Source of the DNA: Neodontobutis hainanensis
Taxonomy: Eukaryota > Chordata > Actinopteri > Gobiiformes > Odontobutidae
Length of the DNA: 64,000 nt
Assembly: GCA_024349245.1 (NCBI GenBank)
Contig: JALDNG010000005.1
Location: 20,774,501-20,838,500, forward strand
Direction of reading: 5' to 3'
The first letter of the stretch is position 1, and every line of letters begins with the position of its first letter. The notes beneath the pieces were generated by a model. The model was not told where the DNA came from, did not search any database, and saw nothing but the letters and a program-made list of their open reading frames with translations. Made by a program: the position numbers and the translations under genes. Shown piece by piece: positions 53,724-64,000 of this stretch.

Positions 53724-55110
53724 CAGTTGTGCTCATAAGTTTTACCCTGGCAGAGTACCCTGGCAGAATTTGTAATCTAATTTTATTTATTATTTTTTCC
53801 CTTTTTTTTTGGACATTTTTTAGAGAAAATGAATGATAACTAATTTCTTGTAAAACAATTGTGTTTACTTGTTTTAAATCATAATGACAACAGAAACTAT
53901 CCAAATGACCCTGATCAAAAGTTTGCATACCCTGGTGATTTTGGCCTGATAACATGCACAAGTGACACAAACAGGTTTAAATGGCCACTAAAGGTAACCA
54001 TCCTCACCTGTGATCTGTTTGTGTGTAATCTTTGTGTGTGTATAAAAGGTCAGTGAGTTTCTTGGCTCCTGACAGACCCTTGCATCTTTCATCCACTGCT
54101 TCACTGATGTTACTGAGTCATGGGAAAAGCAAAATAATTGTCAAAGGATCTGTGGGAAAAAGGTAATTGAACTGTATAAAACAGGAAATGGATATAAAAA
54201 AAAATACCAAAGGAATTGAATACAAAAATCATCAGTGTTCAAACTCTGATAAAGAAAATAAAGAGGTCAGATAGACCAACAAAATTTTCTGCCTCAACTG
54301 CCAGAAAAATTGTTTCGGATGCAAAGAAAAACCAACAAATAACTTTAGCTGAAATACAGGAAAAGTGGTGTAGCTGTTTCAAGATGCACAATAAGGAAGC
54401 ACAAAAATGGGCTGCATGTCGGGTTCGCATTTGCCACAAAGCATCCCGCTTAAAATACGCCCAAAAAGCACAGAGACAAGCCTCAAAACTTCTGAAACAA
54501 AGTCATTTGTAGTGATGAGACTAAAATTAAACTTTTTGGCCACAACCATAAACGTTACATTTGGAGAGGAGTCGACAAAGCCTATGATGAAAGGTACTAT
54601 TCCTAATGTGAAACATGGAGGTGAATCACTGATGTTTTGTGTATGTACGAGCTACAAAGGCACAGGAAAAATTGAACGGAAATTTTCACTTTTCAGCCCA
54701 GAAGCTCCGCACGGGACGTACTTGGACGTTCCAACATGACAACAATCCATAGCACAGGGCCAACACCAGCATAAATTGAAAGACTGACCATCTCAGTCTC
54801 CTGACTTCAATATCATTGAGCCACTCAAAAAAACATGTGATTCATGCAAGACAGCCCAAGAATTTACAGGAACTGGAGGCTTTTTTCCTACCACCAAAGA
54901 CTTCAAGCTGTCATTGATGGTAAAGGTGTCAATACATGGTACTAAGAACTTTTGATCAGGGTTATTTGGGTGGTTTTTGTTGTCATTATGATTTAAAAAG
55001 AGTAAACACAATTGTTTGACAATAAATAACTTCACCCAACCACTAACTATTTATGTTTTTGTGTTATTATTCATATTCTTCTGAAAAATGGGCAAACAAA
55101 TCAAATTATG
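53724..55110 (+). mobile_element. Tc1/mariner-type DNA transposon, decayed
   Basis: The left end starts cagttgtgctcataagtttt. An internal stretch (53850-53888) with acaattgtgtttacttg and aatcataatgacaac recurs inverted at 54980-55020, showing the terminal repeats. Between them are transposase remnants: MGKAK near 54121, SVQTLIKK and RPTKFSASTARKIVSDAKK at 54235-54330, QITLAEIQEK, then SDETKIKLFGHNHKRYIWRG at 54513-54572 (including the first DDE aspartate), and FQHDNN-like text near 54732. Several frameshifts and stops break the frame. The right end stops near 55110 without the final outer bases, and the left end has a doubled taccctggcaga. Inactive. Confidence 0.85.
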
Positions 55111-57472
55111 ATACTGTATATTGAAATATAAATATATCCTTTGATACGGCTCCTCTTATGGTAAGTATTTAAAAAGTACACTTTTATTATTACTAAACTA
55201 AAGCATCCAAAGAAATCTGAAATTAAAATCATCCAAATTGCTTTTATATTAAAACTCAAGCAGTCATTATGTCAAAACCCCTTACAACTTATAAAGGGTC
55301 ATTTGTTGCTTTAGCATCTAAGTAAATTGTTTCATTGAATGAAGTTAAACAGTTTAGCTTCATTTAGATGTATGGCTTCATTTAATTTGTGTGGGGTGAG
55401 CGAGTACAGCACTCCATTAGGGGCAGATTTAATAAGGCCTTGCACCATTGCATAAGTTTCTTTCCGCATTTATAAAAGTGAAACAGTGCTGTGTAACTTA
55501 AGAGAGGCCTGGACACAGGTGAATCTGTGACTGGCCACAGCACCTCTGTAGTTGTGTTGTAATAGAATTAAAACAAAGAATAAGGCATCATTGCCACATC
55601 CAATTCCACTTTTGTCCTAAACCCACTCAAAAAGTTGATTTACTATTTTACACCATTTTGTGACCTTAAAGCTACTTCATGACTTCTTGACCCTCAGTGG
55701 TGCATTTACTGTATATTTCTAGACATGCTGATGCAGACAGTCTGTTAATACTCGATATATTTAATATGCATAATATGAAAATAGATTTGTTCTAGTCACG
55801 TGTAATTGCATCTGATATGTCTCTGTTCCAATGCTACTGAGAAGTGGACGGTTTAATTGTAGCAGTTCAGCTCGGTGCCTTCTGTCAGAGGATCTGCTGT
55901 GCTCTAAAGCCCAACTGTTGTTAGATCATCTAGACTGGGGATTGCATTTCTGCTCCGCTGCTGTGACTTATTATACTTCATTAAAAATGAATGTGAGCTG
56001 GGTATAAACCACAAATGCCTTTATTCTTACCTCCACTGTTTCTAGGGGGTTTGCTGACATATTCAGTGAACTATACCCTTACTGTGACCCTCATTTTTTC
56101 CCGTTCATTTCACAAGTTCATTTGGGTTATTGATATTTATTCTGGTGTGACCTTCCTTGTCGGTCGCCTTGTGTAAATTTATGAAATTATTGATCCTCAG
56201 TGTGAAGGCCTTGGGGAGATAAGCTCATGCATTGTAAATAAAAGGTGTGATGTAGTTTTACATGTAGAGATCTGGAGAGCTGTTACACAGGGAGCAGAGT
56301 TGTCGTTTTCAATTCCTGCTACAACACGAGCAGCGCATTCAGAGGTTAAAGGTCAGTATAACACAGGTCTGTCTCTCTGAAATTCTGTAGCTGTTTAACC
56401 TTTCTCTGATGTTAGAAACCAGGACTGCTGTTTACACTTGTCTCACGTCCTAGGGCATACGCATCCAAATCCATAACATAAATATATTCATCACTGTGAC
56501 CCAAGAGCAACTGTGGGAATAATAGAGGACAAAAACAATTTACTTTAACATGACAACAAACCTGGTCTTTTCTGAGACAAAATCCTACGCTCCTCACCCT
56601 TAATGTTCTGAACAAAGGCTTAACAATGAAAATATAATTGCCAATAAAAATAAATGAAGGGTATCAGTATTTATGTTTTTCTTTACTTGTTTCTTTCGTG
56701 TTTTCTTGGCTGCAAAATGTGGTAGTTTGCAAATAATCTTGACTGGGTTTTGTTGTCACAGGGCCTTTTCAACAACTCCCCAGCCACTTCCACTGCAGTT
56801 AGACGTAGTTAGCAGTTAGTTACAACACACTTTCTTTTCCCAGACGGGAACTGGAATTTGACATCAACATTGTTACACACCAAGGATAAGGGTTGCCATT
56901 ATCCACATTATACCAAAGCAGTTTTTTGGATGTTATAATTATTCTTTAAATGTACTATTCTAAAGGGCCACATTCTCCTCAAGTTTGGTTCTCACTATAG
57001 CTCCACCTGCAGCTGATTATTTGAGCACTGCTACGTTTCTTCAACTGCACTTCTATTGTAACCACTATTCTAGGCTTTATCCCAGAACTTACTAAACCAA
57101 CTGGAATGTGTTTGCACTCATCAAGGACTATGTTACCCTCATAAGAGCACGTCCCCTCAAATCAAAACAACTTTTCACACATCTGAGATTTATTAAGCTG
57201 TAACTTGCATATGGATACAGAGGATATGTTTTGGTTATTTGTCACAAACTAAAGATATTTAAAGGTGTTACAGAGGATGTTTTGTTTTACAAATTTTGCA
57301 ATATTACTTGAAACTGCCTTTACTAACTTATAACAGACTTTTTATTAAGTGCACTGGAAGGAAAAAAAATAAGGAGGGACCTTAAAAACATCAGCCAATG
57401 GTTTGTGCAATCACCGCGTCAGTGGCCTTCTAGCCTGTCAATTAATGTTACTATGTGCGTTACGTTATGCAC

Positions 57473-58420
57473 ACATTTACATTTACATTTACATTTAGTC
57501 ATTTAGCAGACGCTTTTATCCAAAGCGACTTACAAGTGAGGAAAACAATGGAAGCAATTTCAACAACACAAGGTAACAAAAACCATAAGTGCACCAAAAA
57601 CTAGTCAGTTGAAAACCTAGCACAGCATACAAAGCTAAGAATAGGAAAGATTTTTTTTTTATTTTTTTTTTTTTTTTTTTTTTTAAGAAGGAATTGATAG
57701 AAGGAAGTTAAGAATTCAGTGTTTGTCAGTCAGGTGTTGACAAAAGAGATATGTTTTCAAGCGTTTTTTAAAGATGGCTACAGAATCTGCTGATCTTGTA
57801 GCAGCAGGTAGATCATTCCACCAATGTGGAACAGATCCAGAGAAAGTACGTGAGAGGGATTTTTTTCCTTTTTGGGATGGTACAACCAGTCGTTGTTCAT
57901 TTGCAGATCGCAGGGATCTGGTAGGAACATAGGTCTGTGTTAGTGAGTGAAGATATGAGGGTGCAGAACCAGTGGTGGTCTTGTAGGCCAAGAGCATAGC
58001 TTGGAACTTAATACGCGCCTCAACCGGGAGCCAGTGTAACCTAATGAGGAGAGGAGTTACGTGCGCTCTCTTCGGTTCTTTAAAGACCACTCTTGCCTCT
58101 GCATTCTGAATCAGCTGCAGAGGTTTGGTTGTGCAGGCAGGGAGTCCAGCCAGAAGAGCATTGCAATAATCCAGTTTGGACAAGACAAGAGCCTGAACTA
58201 GGATTTGCGTAGAGTGCTCCGATAGGAAAGGTCTAATTTTCCTAATGTTGTAGAGGATGAATAAACAGGACCTGGTGGTGCTGGCAACATGACTTGTGAA
58301 GTTTAGTTGATCATCAATTACCACTCCCAGATTTCTGACACAAAGACAGTATGTTTACGTAGCTCCAGTGCTATCCCCGGCTTTTATGTTGGTCTGACTT
58401 TGCTGAAGTCTGAAGTTGCA
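57473..58420 (-). mobile_element. L2-type LINE 3' end, copy B, with 202-codon open frame
   Basis: Read on the minus strand, an uninterrupted frame (58324 to 57716, 202 codons) gives the C-terminal part of an L2-type reverse transcriptase: LNFTSHVASTTRSC, LDYCNALLAGLP, LHWLPVEARIKFQAMLLAYK, SYLHSLTQTYVP and WWNDLPAATRSADS. A homopolymer run (57651-57684), the conserved UTR and tail with ggataaaagcgtctgctaaa, and ACATTT units at 57473-57494 follow. A full L2 ORF2 is much longer, so this is a 5' truncated insertion. Its open frame suggests it is younger than copy A. It sits antisense to the contactin gene. Confidence 0.88.
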
Positions 58421-58936
58421 AAATGATTGAGAAACAAAAATGCAGGTATTGGCAAAAGAAAATCTCCTTTTGACAAATATGAGGAGCGGAGAAAATCAGC
58501 CCAAGAGCTAAATAAATCCAGAGTGTGAAGACACAGAAAGGGCTTCCTTACCAAACAGGCAGTTTAGTAATGTTACATGTACCACTATTACGTACAGCAT
58601 TACCAAAATGCCTGTTTGTATCTTTCTGAAACTCTCATTTTTAAGTATGCTAAGTTATGCTACTCAAATCTTAAAACCATGGAAACAATTCTAAGCGGTG
58701 AGTCCGACAGTGAGTCAGAAAATTAGACCACTAACGCGACACAGCGAATGTAGTCAAGAAAAACTCTTGTTCCAGTGCTCGTGCATGAGATTTGGGAAGC
58801 ATCCCTTGAAATGAGTGGAGGAGGGGCTGTTCTTACGCATGTATTCATTTCAAATACACACTAAAAATAGTTGGTTTATCAGTTGTTAAAAACATATCTG
58901 TAACACCTTTAACTATAGCATCTTGCTTTGATCTAT

Positions 58937-58990
58937 TGTTGTTTTTGTTTGTTTTTTTTTGTTTTTTTTGTTTTTTTTTGGGGGGGGGGG
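58937..58990. repeat. T-rich run ending in eleven G
   Basis: T blocks of 5-9 separated by single G residues lead into eleven consecutive G (58980-58990). Confidence 0.97.
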
Positions 58991-59689
58991 CATATAGGGA
59001 CAAAAGTCAAGCTTTACAACAAAATTCTCTCAAAAGTCATGTCAACAGGACAGCTCTCTGAAATTATATTATAAAAAAAATATTTCAATGTTCCCATCTG
59101 GTTGCTATAGAAACCATGATTTATTGACTGCATATCCCTACAGGCTTGAATTTGATTGAACACTTTACAAAAATGTCCAGAGCGGATGCAGAAGGCTGTA
59201 TTTATAGTATTTCATAGAAAAATCCACAATATAATGTGAATGTGTGTGAGCAGCAGCAGCTCCAGCCGCTCTTAATCGCTATCAAGGCATGTTTCTTTTT
59301 TTCTGTTGAATTATGAAATACAGACGATTCAAGTCAAGTATTATGAATGGCTGAGAGGCATGCTCTGCCCCATTGAAGACTCTTCCATTTCCACAAAAAT
59401 AATCAGGAACCGCTAATTGAACCGGGGAAATGAAAATGTCAGTGGTTTGTATCTGGGCGCGTGTTAATTCCAGTAAAATTGTAAACACAAAGCTTGACTC
59501 AGAGGTAAAACTGACAGTATTACAGTTACAGTCTTTTATTGTGTACATGCCTGCTGTGTAAAAGCTACATTCAGACGGGCACATACACAGTAAAAACTTT
59601 GGCTGCATTTGAGGCACACAATTTTCTTTTCTTCTAAGTGTGCTGTTTTATAATAAGCCTATGTTTAGTTTTAACCAAAGTAAGTGCTT

Positions 59690-59800
59690 TTTAGTTTATC
59701 CCCATCTGGGGGTTGCCACAGTGAAATAGTTTGCATGAGTAGCTTGGCAATGTTTTTACACTGGATGCACTTCCTGACATCACTCTGCATTTCCAGACCC
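59690..59800 (+). repeat. Possible dispersed repeat fragment
   Basis: Phrases such as ctgggggttgccacagtgaa and actggatgcacttcctgaca resemble a fish repeat that ends in a ccggatgcccttcctgacg phrase. Decay is heavy and no boundary can be set. Confidence 0.35.
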
Positions 59801-59964
59801 TTGGGGGCCTCAGGGGCACCTACAGCCACGCTGGGGGCCCTGTCTCACACTGGAGTTAGGGCACATTTTAGCAATAAATCCACGCACATCAAGTACTGTA
59901 CAACAGTAAAGTGTTGCCAAACTAAATCAAACTAGTAGATTTTATCAGTTGGGGTCCCCCATTT

Positions 59965-60240
59965 TATAGACTTAGACTGACTTTATTGTCATATAAACAA
60001 GTGTACACAGAACATAATTTTGTTGCCTTGGCTCACTATAGTAATATATATGCAGCAGAATAATACTAGTAGGTATTAAAGTAGGTAGTTAAATAACAGT
60101 GCATGTGTATTAAAGGAAAACAAAGTAATACGTGTCAGTAGTGCATATGAGACAGAGAAGAGTCAACAGTCAGATGACATAGGGGAAAGCTGCTGCAGAA
60201 CCTGGTGGGCCCCTAGCAGTTTCCTGCTATGTATTCTTGT
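59965..60240 (-). mobile_element. LINE-end-like repeat, minus strand
   Basis: It starts ttagactgactttattgtca and continues aattttgttgcc, then agcttgctgcagaacctgg-like text near 60190. Fish LINE or RTE-like tails read in reverse show this order. No coding homology is seen, so the class is uncertain. Confidence 0.4.
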
Positions 60241-62434
60241 TGCAGCAGGTTACGACCTGAATCTAATAGTTGTAGCTGCATAATCGTAAGGTCAACATTG
60301 GGACCATATTTCTCCAATCAAGTAAAATATTAGTCCTCTGACCAGAAAAATACAACAGCAATTTTATTACACTTTACATCTTTACACTTTTAATGACTCA
60401 AACACTACATTGTTTTCAGTCTTACAATAGTTCACTAGCATGGCTGATTTTAGGAATTTTGATTGTAAGACCGTTTGGGGCTTCCTTGAGGATGTTGAGC
60501 TGTCAGAATCAAACATAATTTAGCGCCTGTACCTAACAGAACAGAAAGAAAGTAACAAGTAGTAAAGGCTGTGAAGGTGGGGCACAAAAAAACAGAACGA
60601 CAAGGAATGACACCGGATGCTATTCATTGTTCTACAACAGGAAGAGGTGAATTTAAGGTGTGTGGTCCTTCTTCTAAACTGTAAATAACAAAACTTATCT
60701 CCATATAAGCTGTGTTACTTTAAAACACTACTTTAATTCTAAAACATTTTTATAAAATGAAGTTGCATTCATGTGGATGTAGACTTATTCATTTAACAGG
60801 GGCTGTGCACAGGTTGACAATCTGATATGTGAGTTTTCAGTCAAGATCTCACTGGTGTATGTGTCTGAGATACTCCTGTTATTCCTGTGAAAGGGAATAC
60901 GGCTGCCTCTCCCTGAGGCAGATGTCCCATTATGTCACATTAGGGTTGTTTTCTGCCGCTCCTGTACAAATTCTCCTGTATGTGATCACATGCCTCTTCT
61001 GTCACAATCAATGTGTTGGAAAAATGGGATGGGGCTAATTTACATGCACTATTTCTTAGAGGATTGGAAACCTGTTTAAACAAGGAGAAAATGCTTGTTC
61101 CCAAGCAGCCGTTCTTATGGGAAATGACAGTGGTTTATTGAAATTGACTTTAGTAATATGAATGCTGAAAAATACCCAAGTGGCTCCTGCTGTGAAAAGA
61201 CACCCAGCAAACAGGAGGTGGGGGAGTCACAGCAGAGAAGCCCCATTAATGTGCCCATTACTCCAACACAGCAGGGGTATTAGCGGATTAATTACACCTG
61301 ATTGTCAACGTGCCCTTTGTACTTTGACATTGGAGATGAGCTGTCACAATTAGGGATGCCACTGATCATTATGGGTGGTCGGACAACTTTGCAAACTTTA
61401 CAAGCGACATCCCCTACCTGTCCAACTTCTGTAAAAAACTTTCATAACATTAGTCATAATCTGAATTAATTTATTTATAGAAACCTTGTTGCACCAATTG
61501 TAAACATTTTAAATGGGTGGAGGTGGACTGCAGACTCAGGTCCTCCAGGATTAGCTCTTCTGTGCTGATACATCCTCTTGTGAAGCTGTTGTTTCGTTTC
61601 TCGGACATAACTGTCACTGCACTCTTCACTGAACTGCATAAACTACATTACTCTGTTTGTGGGGCTCCAAGGTTCAAAGTGGAAGGTTGTGTTTGTAGAA
61701 AATTCTTTTAAGTTTTTTGGAAGAAACATCCGCTGTTGTCTATTATCCAAAATCTGAAACTTTTTGATTTGGTGATCCTTGCTCTTGTGCTGTGCAAGTT
61801 GGACCTTCTGTATGAAATTGGAGACATACTTTAGGACTTTCCTTGCAACTAACGCAGCTAGTTGTTTCTATAGATAATCTAACTTGGTCTGGAAGTTATC
61901 TTTTGAGAAATGAGTCTGTCTTTCACACAAAAGGTGGGTCTGGACCAGGCTGTTTTCAGCCCTGTGTCCCTTAACAGCAGAACCCAGCTGTATACTTTTA
62001 CAAATCAGCTTACCTTGTCTGCATCATAGGTTGAATCTAAGATTATTTCTATAGTCTGCTGGTTTCCTGGCAGTTTTTTCATGGTCTCTCTAAATGGTCC
62101 AGTTGCATCCATTGGTGTTTTATTCTGCGTCAATATTGCCCCTTAAAAAATTCTACAATGCACAGGAACCAGACTTTATTTATATATATTTTTGTATAAG
62201 ATTGAGTTTGACTGAATTGAATGGAATCTTTTCTTAGTTTTGAAAATGATTTCCACCTCCTACTACACTTAAGAACAACCACTTGAATTTGGGAAGGTTA
62301 CCTGACATAACTTAAATGTTTATTTAGGTTTGAAGTGATTCCATTATCAAACAACACCATATGTCAGTATTGAGTGATTAATAAACATCCCAGAATGCCC
62401 AAAGGACTCTGAATTACAACTGTAGCCAGACATT

Positions 62435-62839
62435 GGGCCTCATTCATGATTTTTTTTTGTACAAAGCGTCATATATGTACTAAGACTCTACATGGGATTG
62501 AGTGTTGTTCATCTTAGCTGCGTGTGTAACTCACTAACATGTGAACAAACAGAGGAGCTACACTGCTGCCGTAGACTGGTACAACAATAATAATCATTTA
62601 ATATTGTTATGTGATAATTATTTTAGAAACAATGACATTTTAATTGTACAGTTTTTAACCATAGTTTAATTACAATACTTACTTGTAATGAGAGCCTGAT
62701 AATATTATAAAACAGTGTTATTTTCAGAGCTGACAGTTGTGTAAGAGTGCTTTACCCTGTTCTTGGGATTTCTTCTTCCAGATGAACTAAATTGTGAATG
62801 CCAAAGTTTTTTATGTAAGAAGCTTCATGAATGAGGCCC
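62435..62839. mobile_element. MITE with perfect 15-16 bp terminal inverted repeats
   Basis: tgggcctcattcatga at 62434-62449 is the exact reverse complement of tcatgaatgaggccca at 62825-62840. The inside is AT-rich with no open frame. If the element is gggcc...ggccc, the flanks carry a possible 3 bp duplication ATT. The superfamily is not assigned; such ends occur in fish non-autonomous DNA elements. Confidence 0.8.
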
Positions 62840-63129
62840 ATTGTCCCCATGACACCCACTCAGAGGTTATATTAGGTTGGCTGAAGAATATCCTCCCACC
62901 AATATGAACTTAATTTAAAAGTGACAGAGGAACCTCTCATTAGTGGTGGACTGAAGACCATTTCTGAAGTGTTTTTGGGAAAATGATATAATAGGTATGG
63001 CAACAACATTTGACACCTATGGCAATTCCTCTGTTGGCATAGAGCTGCCTCGATTACAATCCTCACTGACACTCAGAATTCTTTGGTTACATTTGCTCAT
63101 TATTATTCTGCATGTGTCACCTCTGTGTC

Positions 63130-63147
63130 AAAAAAAAAAAAAAAAAA
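63130..63147. repeat. Poly-A run (18)
   Basis: Eighteen A residues follow ctctgtgtc. Confidence 0.97.
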
Positions 63148-63970
63148 TCACCCTAAACCATTTCCAAGTCAGGAGGTCCTACTCAAATGGAGCAGGTCTG
63201 TGCAGTAAATCTGATGTGTGATTCCTGACAGCCATATAGAAAAATAATGAGCATCCATCTGTCAGTGATCAGCAGCAGGTCGGTGCAGATGTGCCGTGGT
63301 CCTGGGAGCTCCTGCTTGTGTCTGTGGAGCTGTGTTCACAAGGGTGCCACCGTTTTTTTACGCTTGTCATTGAGAGACTTTATATTTAACCGGAGCAAAA
63401 AGAATGGGGTTCAAAGAGCAGCATCAGAAGCCTGCTGACAAAATCGTTCTTCAGAGCAAAGAAGGAAGTGGGAGTAGAACCATTTCTTTCTTTTTACAAA
63501 GAAACCAGCAGAGGATTCCAGAATGAACTAAAAGGCTTATTTTCAGTTGAATATAACACAATACGGTATTTTTTTTTGTTTTGAGAAACCTGATGTCAAC
63601 ATCTCTTTAATCAAACTCAGTCTCCAATACTTATAATAAATGCTGACGTTAGGGCCGGACCACATGCTAGTCTTTTTCGATTCAAAATTGTTTTATGTAC
63701 ATAACTTTTTCGTTGTTTTGTGTTTTGGGGTGCACACATATGTTTTTAAAATGACTTTGCCTGAGTATATTTTGAATAGCACAAAGACAAAAAATTAGCT
63801 TTTTTGATCTGCGCTGACTTGACAGTTCTATTGATGCACGCTCATTGGTGTTTTGCATAAATCAACATGTGCATATAAATAGTAACAGCATAAACAGGAA
63901 ACATGGCTGAGGTTCGGGGTTTATTAACAATAAATAAGTTATCTAAGAATAAAAATATTGCAATAACCCA

Positions 63971-63998
63971 ATCTAGTTTTAAGGGGTTAAAACTAGAT
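63971..63998. repeat. 12 bp inverted repeat with GGGG loop
   Basis: atctagttttaa pairs with ttaaaactagat around a four-G loop, two bases before the window edge. Confidence 0.9.
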
Positions 63999-64000
63999 AG

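Larger units (their letters stand above)
53389..64000 (+). other. Partial contactin intron downstream of Ig5
   Basis: It holds a decayed Tc1/mariner element (53724-55110), a minus-strand L2-type LINE (57473-58420), a T/G-run (58937-58990), a LINE-end-like piece (59965-60240), a MITE (62435-62839) and a terminal 12 bp hairpin (63971-63998). I searched for the next contactin exon (start of Ig6, expected motif near VGESIVLPC) and did not find it, so this intron is at least 10.6 kb. Confidence 0.8.

Noticed and set aside
53389..64000. Next contactin exon (start of Ig6)
   Set aside because: I looked for a D/E-PTR start and a VGESIVLPC-like run behind an AG acceptor and saw none.

Overview
This window is vertebrate, almost certainly teleost, intronic DNA. 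It carries six internal exons of one contactin-family gene on the + strand. Each exon has AG/GT splice borders, and the six join in frame into three consecutive Ig domains (Ig3, Ig4, Ig5), 837 coding bases in all. Characteristic stretches are VMGEYEPKIEVQFPE at the start, APDFS with LVKVGG at the Ig5 border, and NQFGSASST near the end. From memory of the family the closest paralogue is contactin-3 (cntn3); cntn4 and cntn6 are the main alternatives. The window holds neither the start nor the end of the gene. The exons for the signal peptide and Ig1-2 lie 5' of it, and those for Ig6 and the fibronectin-III/GPI part lie 3' of it.

Layout: partial intron 1-4952; exon 4953-5055 (Ig3a); intron 1.4 kb; exon 6421-6605 (Ig3b); intron 9.5 kb; exon 16123-16262 (Ig4a); intron 6.7 kb; exon 22924-23053 (Ig4b); intron 3.0 kb; exon 26097-26247 (Ig5a); intron 27.0 kb; exon 53261-53388 (Ig5b); partial intron 53389-64000. 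Introns at domain borders are all phase 1 and those inside domains are phase 2, 0 and 2, so each Ig domain is a symmetric two-exon module.

The rest, about 98.7 percent, is intron. What can be recognised there is typical fish interspersed repeat: five tRNA-derived SINE copies plus one tail fragment; two L2-type LINE 3' ends in opposite orientation, one keeping a 202-codon open frame; an R2-like LINE fossil with a CCHC motif; a Penelope-like GIY-YIG end; a broken Tc1/mariner element plus a detached piece of its terminal repeat; a roughly 405 bp MITE with clear inverted ends; several shorter LINE ends; and simple repeats ((TA)n, (CA)n, (TAC)n/(TAA)n, homopolymers). No other protein-coding gene, canonical structural RNA gene, CRISPR array or bacterial-type system is present. 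Nearly all other open frames are short and look like chance. I found no convincing undescribed system. The best leads are an 18 bp perfect hairpin at 32055-32098, one SINE family with two unrelated 3' tails, and a (TA)n array abutting a truncated Tc1 end.
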